Part shown: piece after piece, positions 14,262-24,158 of the stretch
Layout of the letters: every line of letters starts with the position of its first letter
Numbering within the stretch: the first letter of the stretch is position 1
NCBI GenBank assembly: GCA_038065635.1
Contig: JBBTQP010000083.1
Span: forward strand, 1 to 57,804
DNA length: 57,804 nt
Source of the DNA: JAHJFW01 sp038065635
GTDB taxonomy: Bacteria; Patescibacteriota; Patescibacteriia; 2-12-FULL-60-25
Direction: 5' to 3'
Notes under the pieces: generated by a model
The model's input: only the letters and a program-made list of their open reading frames with translations
The model's database searches: none
What the model was told of the DNA's origin: nothing
Program-made: the position numbers and the translations under genes

Positions 14262-16322
14262 ATGATGATTGACAAAACGTCCATTTTTCGTTCTTATACG
14301 CACGATATGTTCCGCCGGATATTACTCACGATTCTAATTACGGCAACGGCCTGTTCTGCTGCGCCCACGGTTTTTGCTGCGCGCGGAACGCAGGAAGCTC
14401 CTAGACTTTTGAATTTGTATTTGGGATGGCAAATCAAGGATGCGGATCAAGCCGCGCTTTCACAGTGGGATGTTGTTGTGCTGGACATGGATATGCAGTG
14501 GCAGTCGCCGGAACGCATGCGCGAACTTCATATAGCGAATCCGGGCATAAAACTTCTTGCATACGTCAGCGCCGGAGAGCTTTCTGACGCGCGAGCTTTG
14601 GGAGATCCTACGAGTCCGAGCGCTCATCTTGCCGCGATCGCGTTTGAAGAATTTTTTATGCACGCGCCGGACGGAAGCAGGATGCAGTGGTGGCCGGGCG
14701 CGCATCTCATGAACGCAACGGATTTGGGGCCGACAATGAATGGCGAACGTTGGGCGGACGCGCTGCCGAGATTTATTTCGCAAGAATTGATGTCAACCGG
14801 ATTATGGGACGGAGTTTTTTTCGACGCGGCTTACGGCGACGTGACGAGTTTTTTCGGAAAAAATATCGATCCTGACATGAATGGAAAAGCGAATGTCGCG
14901 GCGAACGTTAATTCCGCATGGCGTGCGGGAATGTCGCGGCTCATATCGAACACGCGAAAAGCGATAGGTCCGGAGAAAATAATCGTGAACAATAGTAGCT
15001 CCGCATATTCGTCTCAAGTGAACGGGGTTTTGTTTGAGAACTTTCCGCGATACGGATGGGCCGGTCCGTTTAAAGAGTTACAGAGTTCAATGCAGAAAAA
15101 TGTTTCTCCGAAAGTCGGAGCCGTGAATACGAATACGAACAACACGGAGAGTTACGCTGATTATCGTCTGATGCGATACGGTTTGGGGAGTACGCTTTTG
15201 GTTGATGGTTATTATTCTTTCGATGCCGGAGATCGCGGGCATCAACGCGTGTGGTGGTATGACGAATACGATGCGGCTCTAGGACGACCGGTTGCGGCGC
15301 CTAAGCTCGTGCGCGCATCCGCAAAAGGCGACGGAAGCGGATTGTGGATAAGGACGTTTGAACGCGGAGCGGTCGTCGTAAATAGCGATACGGTCTCGCG
15401 GACCGCGGCTTTGCCGGGGACGTATGAAAAGTTGCGCGGAAAGCAGGACCCGTCCGTGAACAACGGGTCGCTCGTTCGTTCTTTGGATGTTCCGGCGGAA
15501 GACGCGCGAGTCTTGCTCGGACAGGCGGAGGCGGGTTTGATAAGGCAGAGCGCTTTTTTGAACGGCGATTTCGTTCGCGTATACGATTCATACGGCGCTC
15601 AAGCGCGAAACGGTTTTTTCGCGCAACGCGATGAAGCGCCCATCGGCTCCACGGTTGTTGCCGCGGATTTGGATGGAAACGGAGTTGAGAGTGTCGTATC
15701 TGCAAATAAAGGCGCGGTAACAGTTAAAACTCCTGGGAAAAACGACATCATATTTTGGCCGTTCGGAATTTCGTATAAAGGGAAATTATCGATTGCAGTA
15801 GGAAACGCTACTCGCGATTTCGCTTTGGAGATAGTGGTTGGACGAGATGGCGCTAAGCCGTCCGATGTCCGAATTTTTTCCAGGAACGGAAAGGAGCTGT
15901 CTCGTTGGATTGCGTACAATCCGTTTTTTTCCGGCGGTGCGCGAGTAGCTATCGGAGATATTGACGGCGACGGATTACGCGAGGTTATTACAAGCGCCGG
16001 TCCGGGAGGCGGACCACACGTAAAGATTTATAAAACCGACGGGACCGTTTGGGGCGGCGGATTTTTCGCGTTTGGAGAAGGGGAGCGCGGAGGAGTGAAT
16101 GTGGCGGTCGGAGATGTCGATGGAGATGGAAAAGATGAAATCGTTGTCGGCTCCGGCGTCGGCGCGCGGCCGCGTGTGCGCGTTTTCGATTTCCGCGGTA
16201 CGCTAAAGACGGATTTCTCTGTTGGAACGTCTCCAGCGTCAGGCGGCGTTCGAGTGTCTGTCGCCGATGTGAACGGAGACGGAAAAAAAGAGATTCTAGT
16301 CGGCGGCATTTCCGCGTTTTGA
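14262..16322 (+). CDS. Secreted GHL15-like glycoside-hydrolase-family protein with FG-GAP repeats
   Basis: A 686-residue exported protein. The start at 14262 follows GAAAGG by 5 nt; an alternative ATG at 14307 gives a cleaner signal peptide (MFRRILLTILITATACSAAPTVFA). The N-terminal half resembles the putative glycoside hydrolase family 15-like TIM barrel (PF14885): LNLYLGWQIKD, WDVVVLDMDMQW, IKLLAYVSAGE and GLWDGVFFDAAYGD. The C-terminal half holds four FG-GAP/VCBS-type calcium-loop repeats with DLDGNG (about 467), DIDGDG (566), DVDGDG (618) and DVNGDG (669), as in beta-propeller adhesion domains. A surface glycan-degrading or glycan-binding role is plausible; activity is not established. 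It follows repeat R1 by 11 bp. Confidence 0.75.
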   Translation: MMIDKTSIFRSYTHDMFRRILLTILITATACSAAPTVFAARGTQEAPRLLNLYLGWQIKDADQAALSQWDVVVLDMDMQWQSPERMRELHIANPGIKLLAYVSAGELSDARALGDPTSPSAHLAAIAFEEFFMHAPDGSRMQWWPGAHLMNATDLGPTMNGERWADALPRFISQELMSTGLWDGVFFDAAYGDVTSFFGKNIDPDMNGKANVAANVNSAWRAGMSRLISNTRKAIGPEKIIVNNSSSAYSSQVNGVLFENFPRYGWAGPFKELQSSMQKNVSPKVGAVNTNTNNTESYADYRLMRYGLGSTLLVDGYYSFDAGDRGHQRVWWYDEYDAALGRPVAAPKLVRASAKGDGSGLWIRTFERGAVVVNSDTVSRTAALPGTYEKLRGKQDPSVNNGSLVRSLDVPAEDARVLLGQAEAGLIRQSAFLNGDFVRVYDSYGAQARNGFFAQRDEAPIGSTVVAADLDGNGVESVVSANKGAVTVKTPGKNDIIFWPFGISYKGKLSIAVGNATRDFALEIVVGRDGAKPSDVRIFSRNGKELSRWIAYNPFFSGGARVAIGDIDGDGLREVITSAGPGGGPHVKIYKTDGTVWGGGFFAFGEGERGGVNVAVGDVDGDGKDEIVVGSGVGARPRVRVFDFRGTLKTDFSVGTSPASGGVRVSVADVNGDGKKEILVGGISAF

Positions 16323-16349
16323 TCAATTATGGCTATTTTATTAAATAAT

Positions 16350-16447
16350 GTCATTGCGAGGAGTAGCAACGACGCGGCAATCTAATAAAAGTAATTATTT
16401 CTTTGATGGGATTGCCACGCGCTTTCAGTATATGCGCTCGCAATGAC
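16350..16447. repeat. Palindromic repeat R2, copy c
   Basis: GTCATTGCGAGGAGTAGC...GGCAATCTAAT, spacer, GGATTGCCACGCG...CTCGCAATGAC. It occupies nearly all of the 144-bp intergenic space. Confidence 0.85.
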
Positions 16448-16466
16448 GAAGAAATGAGGATGTCCT

Positions 16467-18137
16467 ATGATGAGTATGAAATTTTTTTCTCAAAAACCTA
16501 AACGTTCCGGTCTCGCGATTCACGCGGTGCAGGCGGCTCTCGCACCGTCGCGCGTTCTAACCTCTCATCTTCGCGAGTGGTTTTCTCGCCGCTACCATCG
16601 TCAGTACAGATTCTCGCGACTGGTTTTTGCATTTGATTTGTCGCTTCTGGCGATCGCGACGATGTTGGTGGTTTTGGATGTTTCTTTATTTCTATTTCCG
16701 TTTTCGCAAAAACAAATCGGGATCGATCTTGTGTTGCGAGCATCTCCTCTGATTTCCGAGACGCGAATTCCGATCGAGGTTGTACTTCGCGCAACGGATG
16801 GCGTGTCGCACGAAAACGTAAGCATCGTGTGGAATTTGCCTCCGTGGGTGGAGATCGTGAGCTCCGAACCGCCCCTTTCAAGTGGCCGTGTTGCAACAAT
16901 TGGAACCGTAACTCCGACGGGCGAGAGCGTATCCAGAATAATCGCGGTTATTCGCGCGGCGTCTGAAACCGACGTTCCGTTCACTTTTAGAATACAGGAA
17001 GGCGCAGGATTTCAAGGCAGATCATTCACAGGATCAGAGTCGCGCCCGATTGTGAAAAGCGCGTTGACAGCAGTTCCGGCGATGGCGATTCAGGCAGTTG
17101 AGCCGAATGGAACCATTCCGTTTCTTGTAAAAAATAACGGCACAGTCTCGTCGCCTGCGGTCGTTTTGCGTTTGACCGCATCCTCCGGCGCGTCTCGTTC
17201 GTCTTTAGGACAAGGTAACGAAATTCGTTTCGGTGAAATCCCTCCCGGAGAAGAACGAGTCGCATATCTTACTGTTGTGCCTGACGAAGGCGCGACGCGA
17301 GTTGAGTTTCAATGGGAGCTTCAGGATTTATCGCGTCAAATTCATGTCGGAGAATTGAGTTTGGACATAGCGTCTCCAGTTGACGTCTCGGTTGAACCGA
17401 CTTTGCGTTCCGTGCCAGGGAGATTAACGCGCATTTCGTACGACTCGAGCGGCGCGGCCGGAGTTTGGGTGTTTCATCCGCTTCAGGAAACGAATGCCGA
17501 TACGCACGCACGAGTTTATGATATTTCCGGTGGAAGTGGAATCGTGAATGTACCAATGAGACAGGGGGCGCGAACGTCGGATACGGTTTGGTCCGTTATT
17601 CCTTTTGCAATCAGAAACGGAAGTACGGTTTTTGGAAAGCGCGAGGTTGGCGTACTCTCAACTCCATTTCATTTTCAAACAGCCGCACGATATTACGCGC
17701 AAACCGGAGATCAGATCGGCGTTGGACCGTTGCCACCGATTCACGGGGAGACCACATCGTTTTGGATCGTGTGGTCCATCGGTCCGACTGACGCGGAATT
17801 GAAAGACGTTTCGATTGACGCAACCCTTCCTCCTAATGTTCGCGCAACGGGAAAGAGCGCGTCAGAAGTCGCCGGCGATTTTTCTGTCAACGGTTCTGAT
17901 GTGAGTTGGAGCATTCCTTCACTGCCGCAAACAGGTGACGCGCCAAAGACGTTTGCGTTCGAAATAGAAATAACGCCGTCCGCTTCGGACATCGGGAAAT
18001 CCTTAAAGCTTATTGGCAAGAGTTACGCCAAAGCGACCGAGGTTCGATCAGGGGCATCTCTCGAAGCAGAATCTCCTTCGGAAAGCACGGACTTGGAGAA
18101 AGACGCGATGGCAAAAGGGATGGGGATAGTTCAATAA
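16467..18137 (+). CDS. Membrane-anchored beta-rich surface protein, family not recognised
   Basis: A 556-residue protein with a basic N-terminal cytoplasmic segment (1-50, Arg-rich), one membrane helix (about 53-79, RLVFAFDLSLLAIATMLVVLDV) and a large extracytoplasmic region. That region is rich in Ser/Thr/Val and shows repeated beta-sandwich-like blocks (PIEVVLRATDGVSHENVSI, IPFLVKNNGTVSSPAVVL), suggesting CARDB- or DUF11-type adhesin modules. The weakly placed GAGGA precedes the ATG by about 9 nt. No catalytic motif is visible. Its neighbours (secreted GHL15-like protein, sigma factor and S-layer gene) support a cell-envelope role. Confidence 0.65.
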   Translation: MMSMKFFSQKPKRSGLAIHAVQAALAPSRVLTSHLREWFSRRYHRQYRFSRLVFAFDLSLLAIATMLVVLDVSLFLFPFSQKQIGIDLVLRASPLISETRIPIEVVLRATDGVSHENVSIVWNLPPWVEIVSSEPPLSSGRVATIGTVTPTGESVSRIIAVIRAASETDVPFTFRIQEGAGFQGRSFTGSESRPIVKSALTAVPAMAIQAVEPNGTIPFLVKNNGTVSSPAVVLRLTASSGASRSSLGQGNEIRFGEIPPGEERVAYLTVVPDEGATRVEFQWELQDLSRQIHVGELSLDIASPVDVSVEPTLRSVPGRLTRISYDSSGAAGVWVFHPLQETNADTHARVYDISGGSGIVNVPMRQGARTSDTVWSVIPFAIRNGSTVFGKREVGVLSTPFHFQTAARYYAQTGDQIGVGPLPPIHGETTSFWIVWSIGPTDAELKDVSIDATLPPNVRATGKSASEVAGDFSVNGSDVSWSIPSLPQTGDAPKTFAFEIEITPSASDIGKSLKLIGKSYAKATEVRSGASLEAESPSESTDLEKDAMAKGMGIVQ

Positions 18138-18171
18138 AAACTGTAGTTAAACTGTGGATAACCTTTCCCAT

Positions 18172-18253
18172 GTCATTCCCGCGTAGGCGGGAATCCATAA
18201 TCAGAAGGAATAATTCATTTTATATCCTGGATCCCCGCCTTCGCGGGGATGAC
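18172..18253. repeat. Palindromic repeat R1, copy 4
   Basis: GTCATTCCCGCGTAGGCGGG... to ...CGCGGGGATGAC; the left arm has ATTCCC-N8-GGGAAT. It lies in the gap before the sigma-factor gene. Confidence 0.88.
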
Positions 18254-18322
18254 AGTGGGGGGGGTTCCTTGCCCGCATTCGGTTTTCAATGTAACGTTAT
18301 TTCACTCTATTGAGGGGAAATA

Positions 18323-18922
18323 ATGTCGAATTTAATCGATCGTTACCTCCTTTTCCGGATTCGTACAAAACGAGATCCAGAGGCCTTCGCAAAGATCTAT
18401 GATCGATATGTTAAGGCCTTGTTTCGGTTTGCTTTTTTGAAGTTGCCGTCGCGCGAAGAAGCGCAGGACGTAACGGCCGAATGCTTCACAAAAACGTGGG
18501 TTTATCTTCAAGAACACCAAACCGTGGTAAACGTTCGGGCGCTGCTTTATAAGGTCGCCCGTAATCTGATCGCCGACTACTACAGAAGCCGTCCGGAAGC
18601 ACGCGGTGTCGGTTTTGTTGGGGGTGACGGAGATTCTGTAACATTTGAGCACGATGCAACGTCTTATTCAGTAGAGCCCGTTGAGGGTCGTGGAGAACGA
18701 GGGTGGGACGATAAGGGGCGTGGGCGGGACATGATCGAGGCCCGAGCCGAACTTTCGTTAATTTTGAAAAAGCTTGAATCGTTGAAAGAGGACTATCGTG
18801 ATGTGGTCACATTCCGCTTGGTTGACGGTCTGGCATTCGAAGATATAGCGGACATTCTTGGTAAGTCGCGATCGAACGTCAGGGTTATCTATCATCGAGC
18901 GATCAAGAATTTGAAGGATTGA
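18323..18922 (+). CDS. ECF-type sigma factor (sigma70 family)
   Basis: A 199-residue protein with sigma region 2 at about 18-90 (DPEAFAKIYDRYVKALFRFAF, AQDVTAECFTKTWVYL, ALLYKVARNLIADYYRSR) and region 4 at about 140-199 (LKKLESLKEDYRDVVTFRLVDGLAFEDIADILGKSRSNVRVIYHRAIKNLKD). The two are joined by a longer than usual Gly/Asp-rich linker. Such factors direct RNA polymerase to a small regulon, often envelope-stress genes. A GAGGGGAAATA site precedes the ATG. The next gene begins 12 bp downstream and encodes a membrane protein with DUF5667, so the pair is probably a sigma/anti-sigma unit. The following S-layer gene is a candidate target; this is an inference. Confidence 0.92.
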   Translation: MSNLIDRYLLFRIRTKRDPEAFAKIYDRYVKALFRFAFLKLPSREEAQDVTAECFTKTWVYLQEHQTVVNVRALLYKVARNLIADYYRSRPEARGVGFVGGDGDSVTFEHDATSYSVEPVEGRGERGWDDKGRGRDMIEARAELSLILKKLESLKEDYRDVVTFRLVDGLAFEDIADILGKSRSNVRVIYHRAIKNLKD

Positions 18923-18934
18923 AAAAATTTACAC

Positions 18935-20017
18935 ATGTCCAGCGCATTACACAATCGCCTTCGAGCGTTGCGACTCCTTGAAGAGCGCATTCAGCCCGAC
19001 GAGGCGTGGGTAAAACAAACCCGCGAGATTTTGCGTATGCAAGTTGCGAACTCGCTTCCAACAGAGCGCGTATCCGCGGTTTCGGCATTGCTGATTTCAG
19101 CCCGTGCATTTTTTGTGAAGCGAGCTTTTCCGGCAGTGCGCGGACCGGCATTGGCTATCTCATCGATTTTCGTACTCGCTTTCGGCGGTTCCATCGCATC
19201 GGTTTCAGCGGCGGAAAATTCTCTGCCCGGGGATTTCTTTTTTTCATTGAAGCTCGCGACTGAACAGGCGAGACTGGCTTTCACGTCAGGGAAACAGGAG
19301 AAATTGAAACTTAAAGTCGAGTTCACGAAACGACGCGCTGAAGATCTGAAAAAAGTTTCGCAGACGGACGACTCTTCCATGCCTGGGCGAGTTTCGCAGG
19401 CAACGGAAATTTTGAAGCGTGATTTGAATACTCTAAAACAACAACTCGATGACGTGAAAAGCGACGGAGCTCCTAATGACGTTGCGGATGCGGCCCGGCT
19501 TGTAGATCAAAAGAGCATCGAGGTGGTTCAGGTTTTGCAGGAGACAAAATCTTCTTTATCCGATGAGAGCAAGAAAAAGGTCGTTGAAGCTCAAGCGGCA
19601 GCGTCCGATGCCGGAGTGAAAGCGATCGAGGTCTTGACTGAGAAACATAATGAGTCAGAGGACGTTGTTGGAAAAGAAGAGATGGAGCATGTGATTCAGG
19701 ATCATACGAAGGCGGTCGCTGACGCTACCGGGTCGTCCGTCGTTTCCACCTCATCTACGAGTTTGTCCGGACCTTCCGGAACAACGGTGTCGCTTAAGAC
19801 GGCTGTAGAACAGATGAAGACGGCGACGCAACAGGCCTTTGCCGTTGAACAGCAGTCGCTGACTGATGGTATTGCGCAATCCGGGCAATCAACCAGCACA
19901 TCCGGTAATTCGGTAACGGCGACTACAACGGCGACTACAAATAATTCCGGCACTACTTCGACTAAACCAACAACAACATCTACTCAATCAAATCAACCCA
20001 CAACTAAATCTCCTTAA
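18935..20017 (+). CDS. DUF5667 membrane protein, putative anti-sigma factor
   Basis: A 360-residue single-pass protein. Residues 1-68 are cytoplasmic and could bind the sigma factor; a membrane helix lies at about 69-91. It is followed by the DUF5667 pattern ENSLPGDFFFSLKLATEQARLAF and KLKVEFTKRRAEDLKKV, then long charged coiled-coil helices (110-290) and a Thr/Ser/Asn-rich disordered tail. DUF5667 proteins are often coded next to ECF sigma factors in actinobacteria and CPR bacteria. The 12-bp spacing to the sigma gene supports cotranscription. Direct evidence for anti-sigma activity is absent; a purely structural envelope role is possible. Confidence 0.8.
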   Translation: MSSALHNRLRALRLLEERIQPDEAWVKQTREILRMQVANSLPTERVSAVSALLISARAFFVKRAFPAVRGPALAISSIFVLAFGGSIASVSAAENSLPGDFFFSLKLATEQARLAFTSGKQEKLKLKVEFTKRRAEDLKKVSQTDDSSMPGRVSQATEILKRDLNTLKQQLDDVKSDGAPNDVADAARLVDQKSIEVVQVLQETKSSLSDESKKKVVEAQAAASDAGVKAIEVLTEKHNESEDVVGKEEMEHVIQDHTKAVADATGSSVVSTSSTSLSGPSGTTVSLKTAVEQMKTATQQAFAVEQQSLTDGIAQSGQSTSTSGNSVTATTTATTNNSGTTSTKPTTTSTQSNQPTTKSP

Positions 20018-20254
20018 TATTAAAATATCGTTACCCCAGCCAACAGGGTGTCTATCCGCGTAATGCCGATGGAAATCCTGACGGGCGGGGGAAACTCTTG
20101 CCCGCTCGTGTTTGCATCCTCGCCAATGACCCGAGTCTTAAAGGTCGACTCTCCGATTATCGGAGTGACTCGCGTCACTAATCACATCATAAGCGGTGTA
20201 TTGATCCATTAAAGGATCGTTCACCGCAAAAAGCAAACCTCAAAAAGGTTATCT
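20018..20254 (+). promoter_or_regulatory. Structured 5' leader of the S-layer-like gene
   Basis: 237 bp without a gene, containing successive hairpins: CGGGC/GCCCG (20082-20104); CGAGTC/GACTCG (20132-20172) enclosing the near-palindrome CTCCGATTATCGGAG (20151-20165); a nested stem GCGGTG/CACCGC (20193-20227) enclosing GATCC/GGATC; and AACC/GGTT (20236-20249) that overlaps the AAAAAGG ribosome binding site. Such leaders stabilise very abundant S-layer mRNAs in other bacteria. No known riboswitch consensus was recognised. The promoter is not clear: an AT-rich stretch at 20018-20028 could hold the -10. Confidence 0.6.
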
Positions 20255-23200
20255 ATGGTAAAAACTCTTAAGAAAGCATTCTCATCGTTTGTTGCGATGA
20301 TGACCATCGTCTCGTCCGTTGGTTTTGGTTCGTTGGGATTTGCCAACGTAGCCACAGCCGCCACGCTCGTAGCCGGTGACCTCGTCAAAGCTTCAGGCGC
20401 CGCAGTGTACTACTACGGAGCAGATGGGAAACGCTATGTTTTCCCGAACGAGAAGACGTACTCAACGTGGTACGCGAATTTCTCATCGGTCAAAACCATC
20501 ACCGATGCAGAACTCGCCGCTCTAACAATCGGGGGAAACGTTACGTACAAACCAGGTGTCAAAATGGTGAAGATCACCACAGACCCGAAGGTTTACGCCG
20601 TTGATAAAGGCGGATCCCTCCGATGGGTGGAATCAGAAGCTATCGCCACCTCGCTTTACGGTGCTACGTGGAACACGAAGATTGACGATGTTTCGGACGC
20701 CTTCTTCGTTAATTACGTAGTTGGCGCTTCGATTTCAGTAGCTACCTCCTTCGTTTCCGCTACGGTTACCGCCGCGGCAACCTCAATTGACGTAGACAAG
20801 AGTCTAACGACGACGACGGTCTCCGGTCAGTTGTCAGTTTCGCTCGCTTCAGATTCGCCAGCCGGGGCGACCGTTCCAAAGAACGCGTCTTCCGTTAAGC
20901 TCGCGAAATTCACCCTAACCGGTGGAGCAAGCGGCGCGACTATCAATGGTCTAACCGTCCACCGCGTTGGCGTTGGTGCAGCGACCGATTTCGCGAACGT
21001 ATACCTATACGACGCGGACGGCGTACGCCTCACAACCGGTCGAACGATCAACTCATCGAGCCACACGGCAACGTTTAGCTCGCTTAGCATCGCGGTTCCG
21101 GCTAACGGTTCAGTTTCAGTCTACGTTTACGGCGACTTCTCAAGCCCAACAACGGCCGGTGGCGTTCACGCCATCGAGATTCCGGATGCGGCTTCAGTCG
21201 TAGTAAGCGGCTCGGCCACGATCAGTGGTACATTCCCGGTACGAGGAAACTCGTTCACGGTCGGTACCAGCTCATCCGGTCGCTTGGATGTTACAAAAGG
21301 AACGGTTCCGTCAAACCCGAACGTCGGTTCGGCTGACGTTGAAATCTCCAACTTCAAGCTGACTGCAAACACGAACGACATCTCGGTTGAACAGATTACG
21401 CTGTACCAGGCGGGTTCGATCACGAACACCGACCTCACCGACTTGAGGCTCTATCAGGGTTCAACCTTGATCGCTTCTGTCGCAGGCATTACATCTACGG
21501 GACGCATCGTCATGAAGTTCACCGCGCCGTTCGTAATCGCAAACGGAACGACCAAAATCTTCTCGCTTCGCGCGAAAGTCGGAGGTCGATCCAGCCGAAC
21601 GATCACCACATACGTCGAATATACGACGGATGTAACGGCTATTGACAAGGTTTACAACGCAGGCGCTGCAGTCTGTATCGCAGACACGGCAGTCGGCGGT
21701 TGTACCTCAACCAGCCAGGGTTCGTTCGACGGTGATGAAAACGCTGCCGGTACAACGGATGACAACTTCATCATGTTGACCACGCAGGGTGGAACATTGA
21801 CCAACGCATTCAACGGTCCTGCGACATCAAACATCGCAAAGGGTCAGCTTGGTCTCCCTCTCTACAAGTTCGCTCTTACAGCGGAGAACGCGGTTGAAAT
21901 CCGATATCTTCGCTTCTCGGTTACGACCACTAACGGTTCGGCAGCGGCATGTGCCGTAAAGGGATCGGCCAGTACCAATTACTTCCGCAACATTCGCGTG
22001 AAGAATATGGACACCGGAACCAACGTAATGGGTCCGACCGAAATGTCTTCAAGCTTGGCAGCAAGCGCTCGCGGATCCGGTACGATCACTTTGTCCGATG
22101 CATTCAACATTGCAGCCGGAAAAACATTGAACTTGGCCGTCGCCGCTGACTTGTCAAACTCCGAAGATGCATCAGGCGAATTCTATGGCAACAATAACTG
22201 CGGATACGCCATAACGCTCAATGCGTTTACGACGAACGACGTTCGTATCGTGGACACTGGTGAATTCCTCGCCTTGACCGCGATCGTTCCGAACAACGCA
22301 GTTACCGGTAACGCGCAGAACGTGAAAGCATCAAGTCTTAGCATCGCGCTCGCAGGATCACCGTCCTCCGGGACACTGGTGAAGAAGTCGGCGAACGTTC
22401 CTGTTGCAGGCCTTGTGTTTTCAGCTGGTGCGCAGTCAGCTGTGACAGTCACGAGCATCACGCTCACCTGTCAGGCGGCTCTAGCGTCTAACGCGGCCTT
22501 CGGCACGACAGGCGCAAAGGACGCTTGCTTGGACCGTATCTCGTCTCTATCGCTTTGGAATGGCACAACGCAAGTTGGTGTAGCCAAGGCACCTGATACG
22601 ACTTCAGGCGCAGCGCAGATCTCTAACACCAACCTGGTAATCCCAGCCGGACAGAGCATTAACCTCACGGTTCAGGCGACGTTCGGTTCAACGGCTTCAA
22701 CAACCTCTCCGTACGACCAAATCGCGGTAGGTATCGCAGCCGACGCGGATGTACAGGCGCAAGATGCGGATTCCAACTCGGTAACCGCTTCCCGCTCACA
22801 AGGTGTAGATGACCAGTCAGATAGCGCTGCCCCATCGGTTAAGATGACGGTCCGCAACAGCGGTGTCGTCACTTACAGCACCGACTCCAACCCGTCAGCG
22901 ACCATCGTGGTTGCCGGCAAGGACGTGTGGGTACCATTCGCTTCATATAAGGCCACTGCCCAGTATGAAGAAATGGAAGTCGACCGCATGACCGTTTTCG
23001 CATCCGGTACGGCTGCGGGAACGACGCATAACGCCGACAGCTCCGCCTTTACGACCGTGGCCGTTGCAAGCAACGGTGCGGTGAAGGCGTCTGACATCTT
23101 GAGCTCCGGCGGTACGAGCACAAAGGATATCGACCTTTCAGCAAACAAGATCATCGTTCCGAAAGACGGTTCGGTAACCTTCCAGCTGTGGGCAAAGATC

Positions 23201-24100
23201 TCCAACATTCAATCTTCATCGTCAGTTTCAGGTGCGACTACGGGTGTCCATCGCTCGGGTATGAGCCCGACCCTTGGTCTCCGAAACAACATCCAGACCG
23301 GCGAATGGGATTCGAACTACGCCAGCATGGCCAACATCCGCACAACGGGTAAGTCATCTGGTGAGCGCATATACGCCGCAGCCACAAACCTAACGCATGG
23401 AAATGCCTTCGTGACGCGCAAGACCAAGCCTGTCGTGACAAAGCAATCGCTTTCGTCAACGACATTGGCTAACACCGACCAGGATCTAATCAAGTTTCAG
23501 GTCGCTGCCGATGCTCAAGGGTCTATCGCCTTGAAGCAGGTCATGTTCACGATCTCGAAGACAAGCGCTCTTACGCTTAGCAGCTTCCGCGTGCGCAAGG
23601 GTTCGACCGAAATGAGCACGAGCGACTTCGCCGTCAACTACTCGTCTACGACGGGTGATGAGACGGATGTCGAATCCGGCTCGATGGCCACGACGCAGAA
23701 CTCCGGTTACATCTTCGTCTCGTTTACGAACGAGGAGTCGATCAGCGGTTCGGGTAACGTTTACACGTTGCACGCAACCGTGTCCGGCGCTGTGTCAGGT
23801 CAGAACGTATCAGTCTCGTTTACACGCGACTCTACGTCCTCGATCGTCACCGGTTACTTGATGAGCAACGTAGGATACGGCAACAATCTCGCGACAAGTA
23901 CGGAAATCTTCCATATAGATACCGCTGTCGCGCCTGATGCAACTACCTACGGCAACGTCAATGCCACCGGTACGTTCATGTGGTCCGATAACTCGGAAGT
24001 TCCGCACAGCTCTGCTGTCGGTGGATCCGCAGGATCACGCGACTGGACAAACGACGTCTACATCGAAGACGTTTCCCAGTCACAGACCCTCAGCTTGTAA
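20255..24100 (+). CDS. Giant S-layer-like surface protein
   Basis: A 1281-residue exported protein. Residues 1-36 are a signal peptide (basic start, hydrophobic core, ATA-A cleavage region). The next ~130 residues (GDLVKASGAAVYYYGADGKRYVFPNEKTYSTW...) form a compact domain, known to me from CPR surface proteins, that is probably the cell-wall or glycan attachment module. The remainder is a Thr/Ser/Ala/Val/Gly-rich series of beta-sandwich domains with few Cys and very low Lys. Several TDLRLYQGSTLIASV-type strands recur at intervals, and DUF-like NGSVSVYVYGDFS elements suggest repeated domains. Codon use is cleaner and more G+C-rich than in the GT genes, as for a highly expressed protein. It has a long leader and a strong terminator, so it is its own unit behind the sigma/DUF5667 pair. 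Confidence 0.85.
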   Translation: MVKTLKKAFSSFVAMMTIVSSVGFGSLGFANVATAATLVAGDLVKASGAAVYYYGADGKRYVFPNEKTYSTWYANFSSVKTITDAELAALTIGGNVTYKPGVKMVKITTDPKVYAVDKGGSLRWVESEAIATSLYGATWNTKIDDVSDAFFVNYVVGASISVATSFVSATVTAAATSIDVDKSLTTTTVSGQLSVSLASDSPAGATVPKNASSVKLAKFTLTGGASGATINGLTVHRVGVGAATDFANVYLYDADGVRLTTGRTINSSSHTATFSSLSIAVPANGSVSVYVYGDFSSPTTAGGVHAIEIPDAASVVVSGSATISGTFPVRGNSFTVGTSSSGRLDVTKGTVPSNPNVGSADVEISNFKLTANTNDISVEQITLYQAGSITNTDLTDLRLYQGSTLIASVAGITSTGRIVMKFTAPFVIANGTTKIFSLRAKVGGRSSRTITTYVEYTTDVTAIDKVYNAGAAVCIADTAVGGCTSTSQGSFDGDENAAGTTDDNFIMLTTQGGTLTNAFNGPATSNIAKGQLGLPLYKFALTAENAVEIRYLRFSVTTTNGSAAACAVKGSASTNYFRNIRVKNMDTGTNVMGPTEMSSSLAASARGSGTITLSDAFNIAAGKTLNLAVAADLSNSEDASGEFYGNNNCGYAITLNAFTTNDVRIVDTGEFLALTAIVPNNAVTGNAQNVKASSLSIALAGSPSSGTLVKKSANVPVAGLVFSAGAQSAVTVTSITLTCQAALASNAAFGTTGAKDACLDRISSLSLWNGTTQVGVAKAPDTTSGAAQISNTNLVIPAGQSINLTVQATFGSTASTTSPYDQIAVGIAADADVQAQDADSNSVTASRSQGVDDQSDSAAPSVKMTVRNSGVVTYSTDSNPSATIVVAGKDVWVPFASYKATAQYEEMEVDRMTVFASGTAAGTTHNADSSAFTTVAVASNGAVKASDILSSGGTSTKDIDLSANKIIVPKDGSVTFQLWAKISNIQSSSSVSGATTGVHRSGMSPTLGLRNNIQTGEWDSNYASMANIRTTGKSSGERIYAAATNLTHGNAFVTRKTKPVVTKQSLSSTTLANTDQDLIKFQVAADAQGSIALKQVMFTISKTSALTLSSFRVRKGSTEMSTSDFAVNYSSTTGDETDVESGSMATTQNSGYIFVSFTNEESISGSGNVYTLHATVSGAVSGQNVSVSFTRDSTSSIVTGYLMSNVGYGNNLATSTEIFHIDTAVAPDATTYGNVNATGTFMWSDNSEVPHSSAVGGSAGSRDWTNDVYIEDVSQSQTLSL

Positions 24101-24158
24101 TCCTACGTTGGTCTGATCCTTACGGATTAGCCACGAGGAACCTACGGTTGAATGGTTA

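Noticed and set aside
18935..20017. DUF5667 protein as a pilus or collagen-like adhesin
   Set aside because: The Thr/Ser-rich tail is short, and the DUF5667 pattern and pairing with the sigma gene explain it better.
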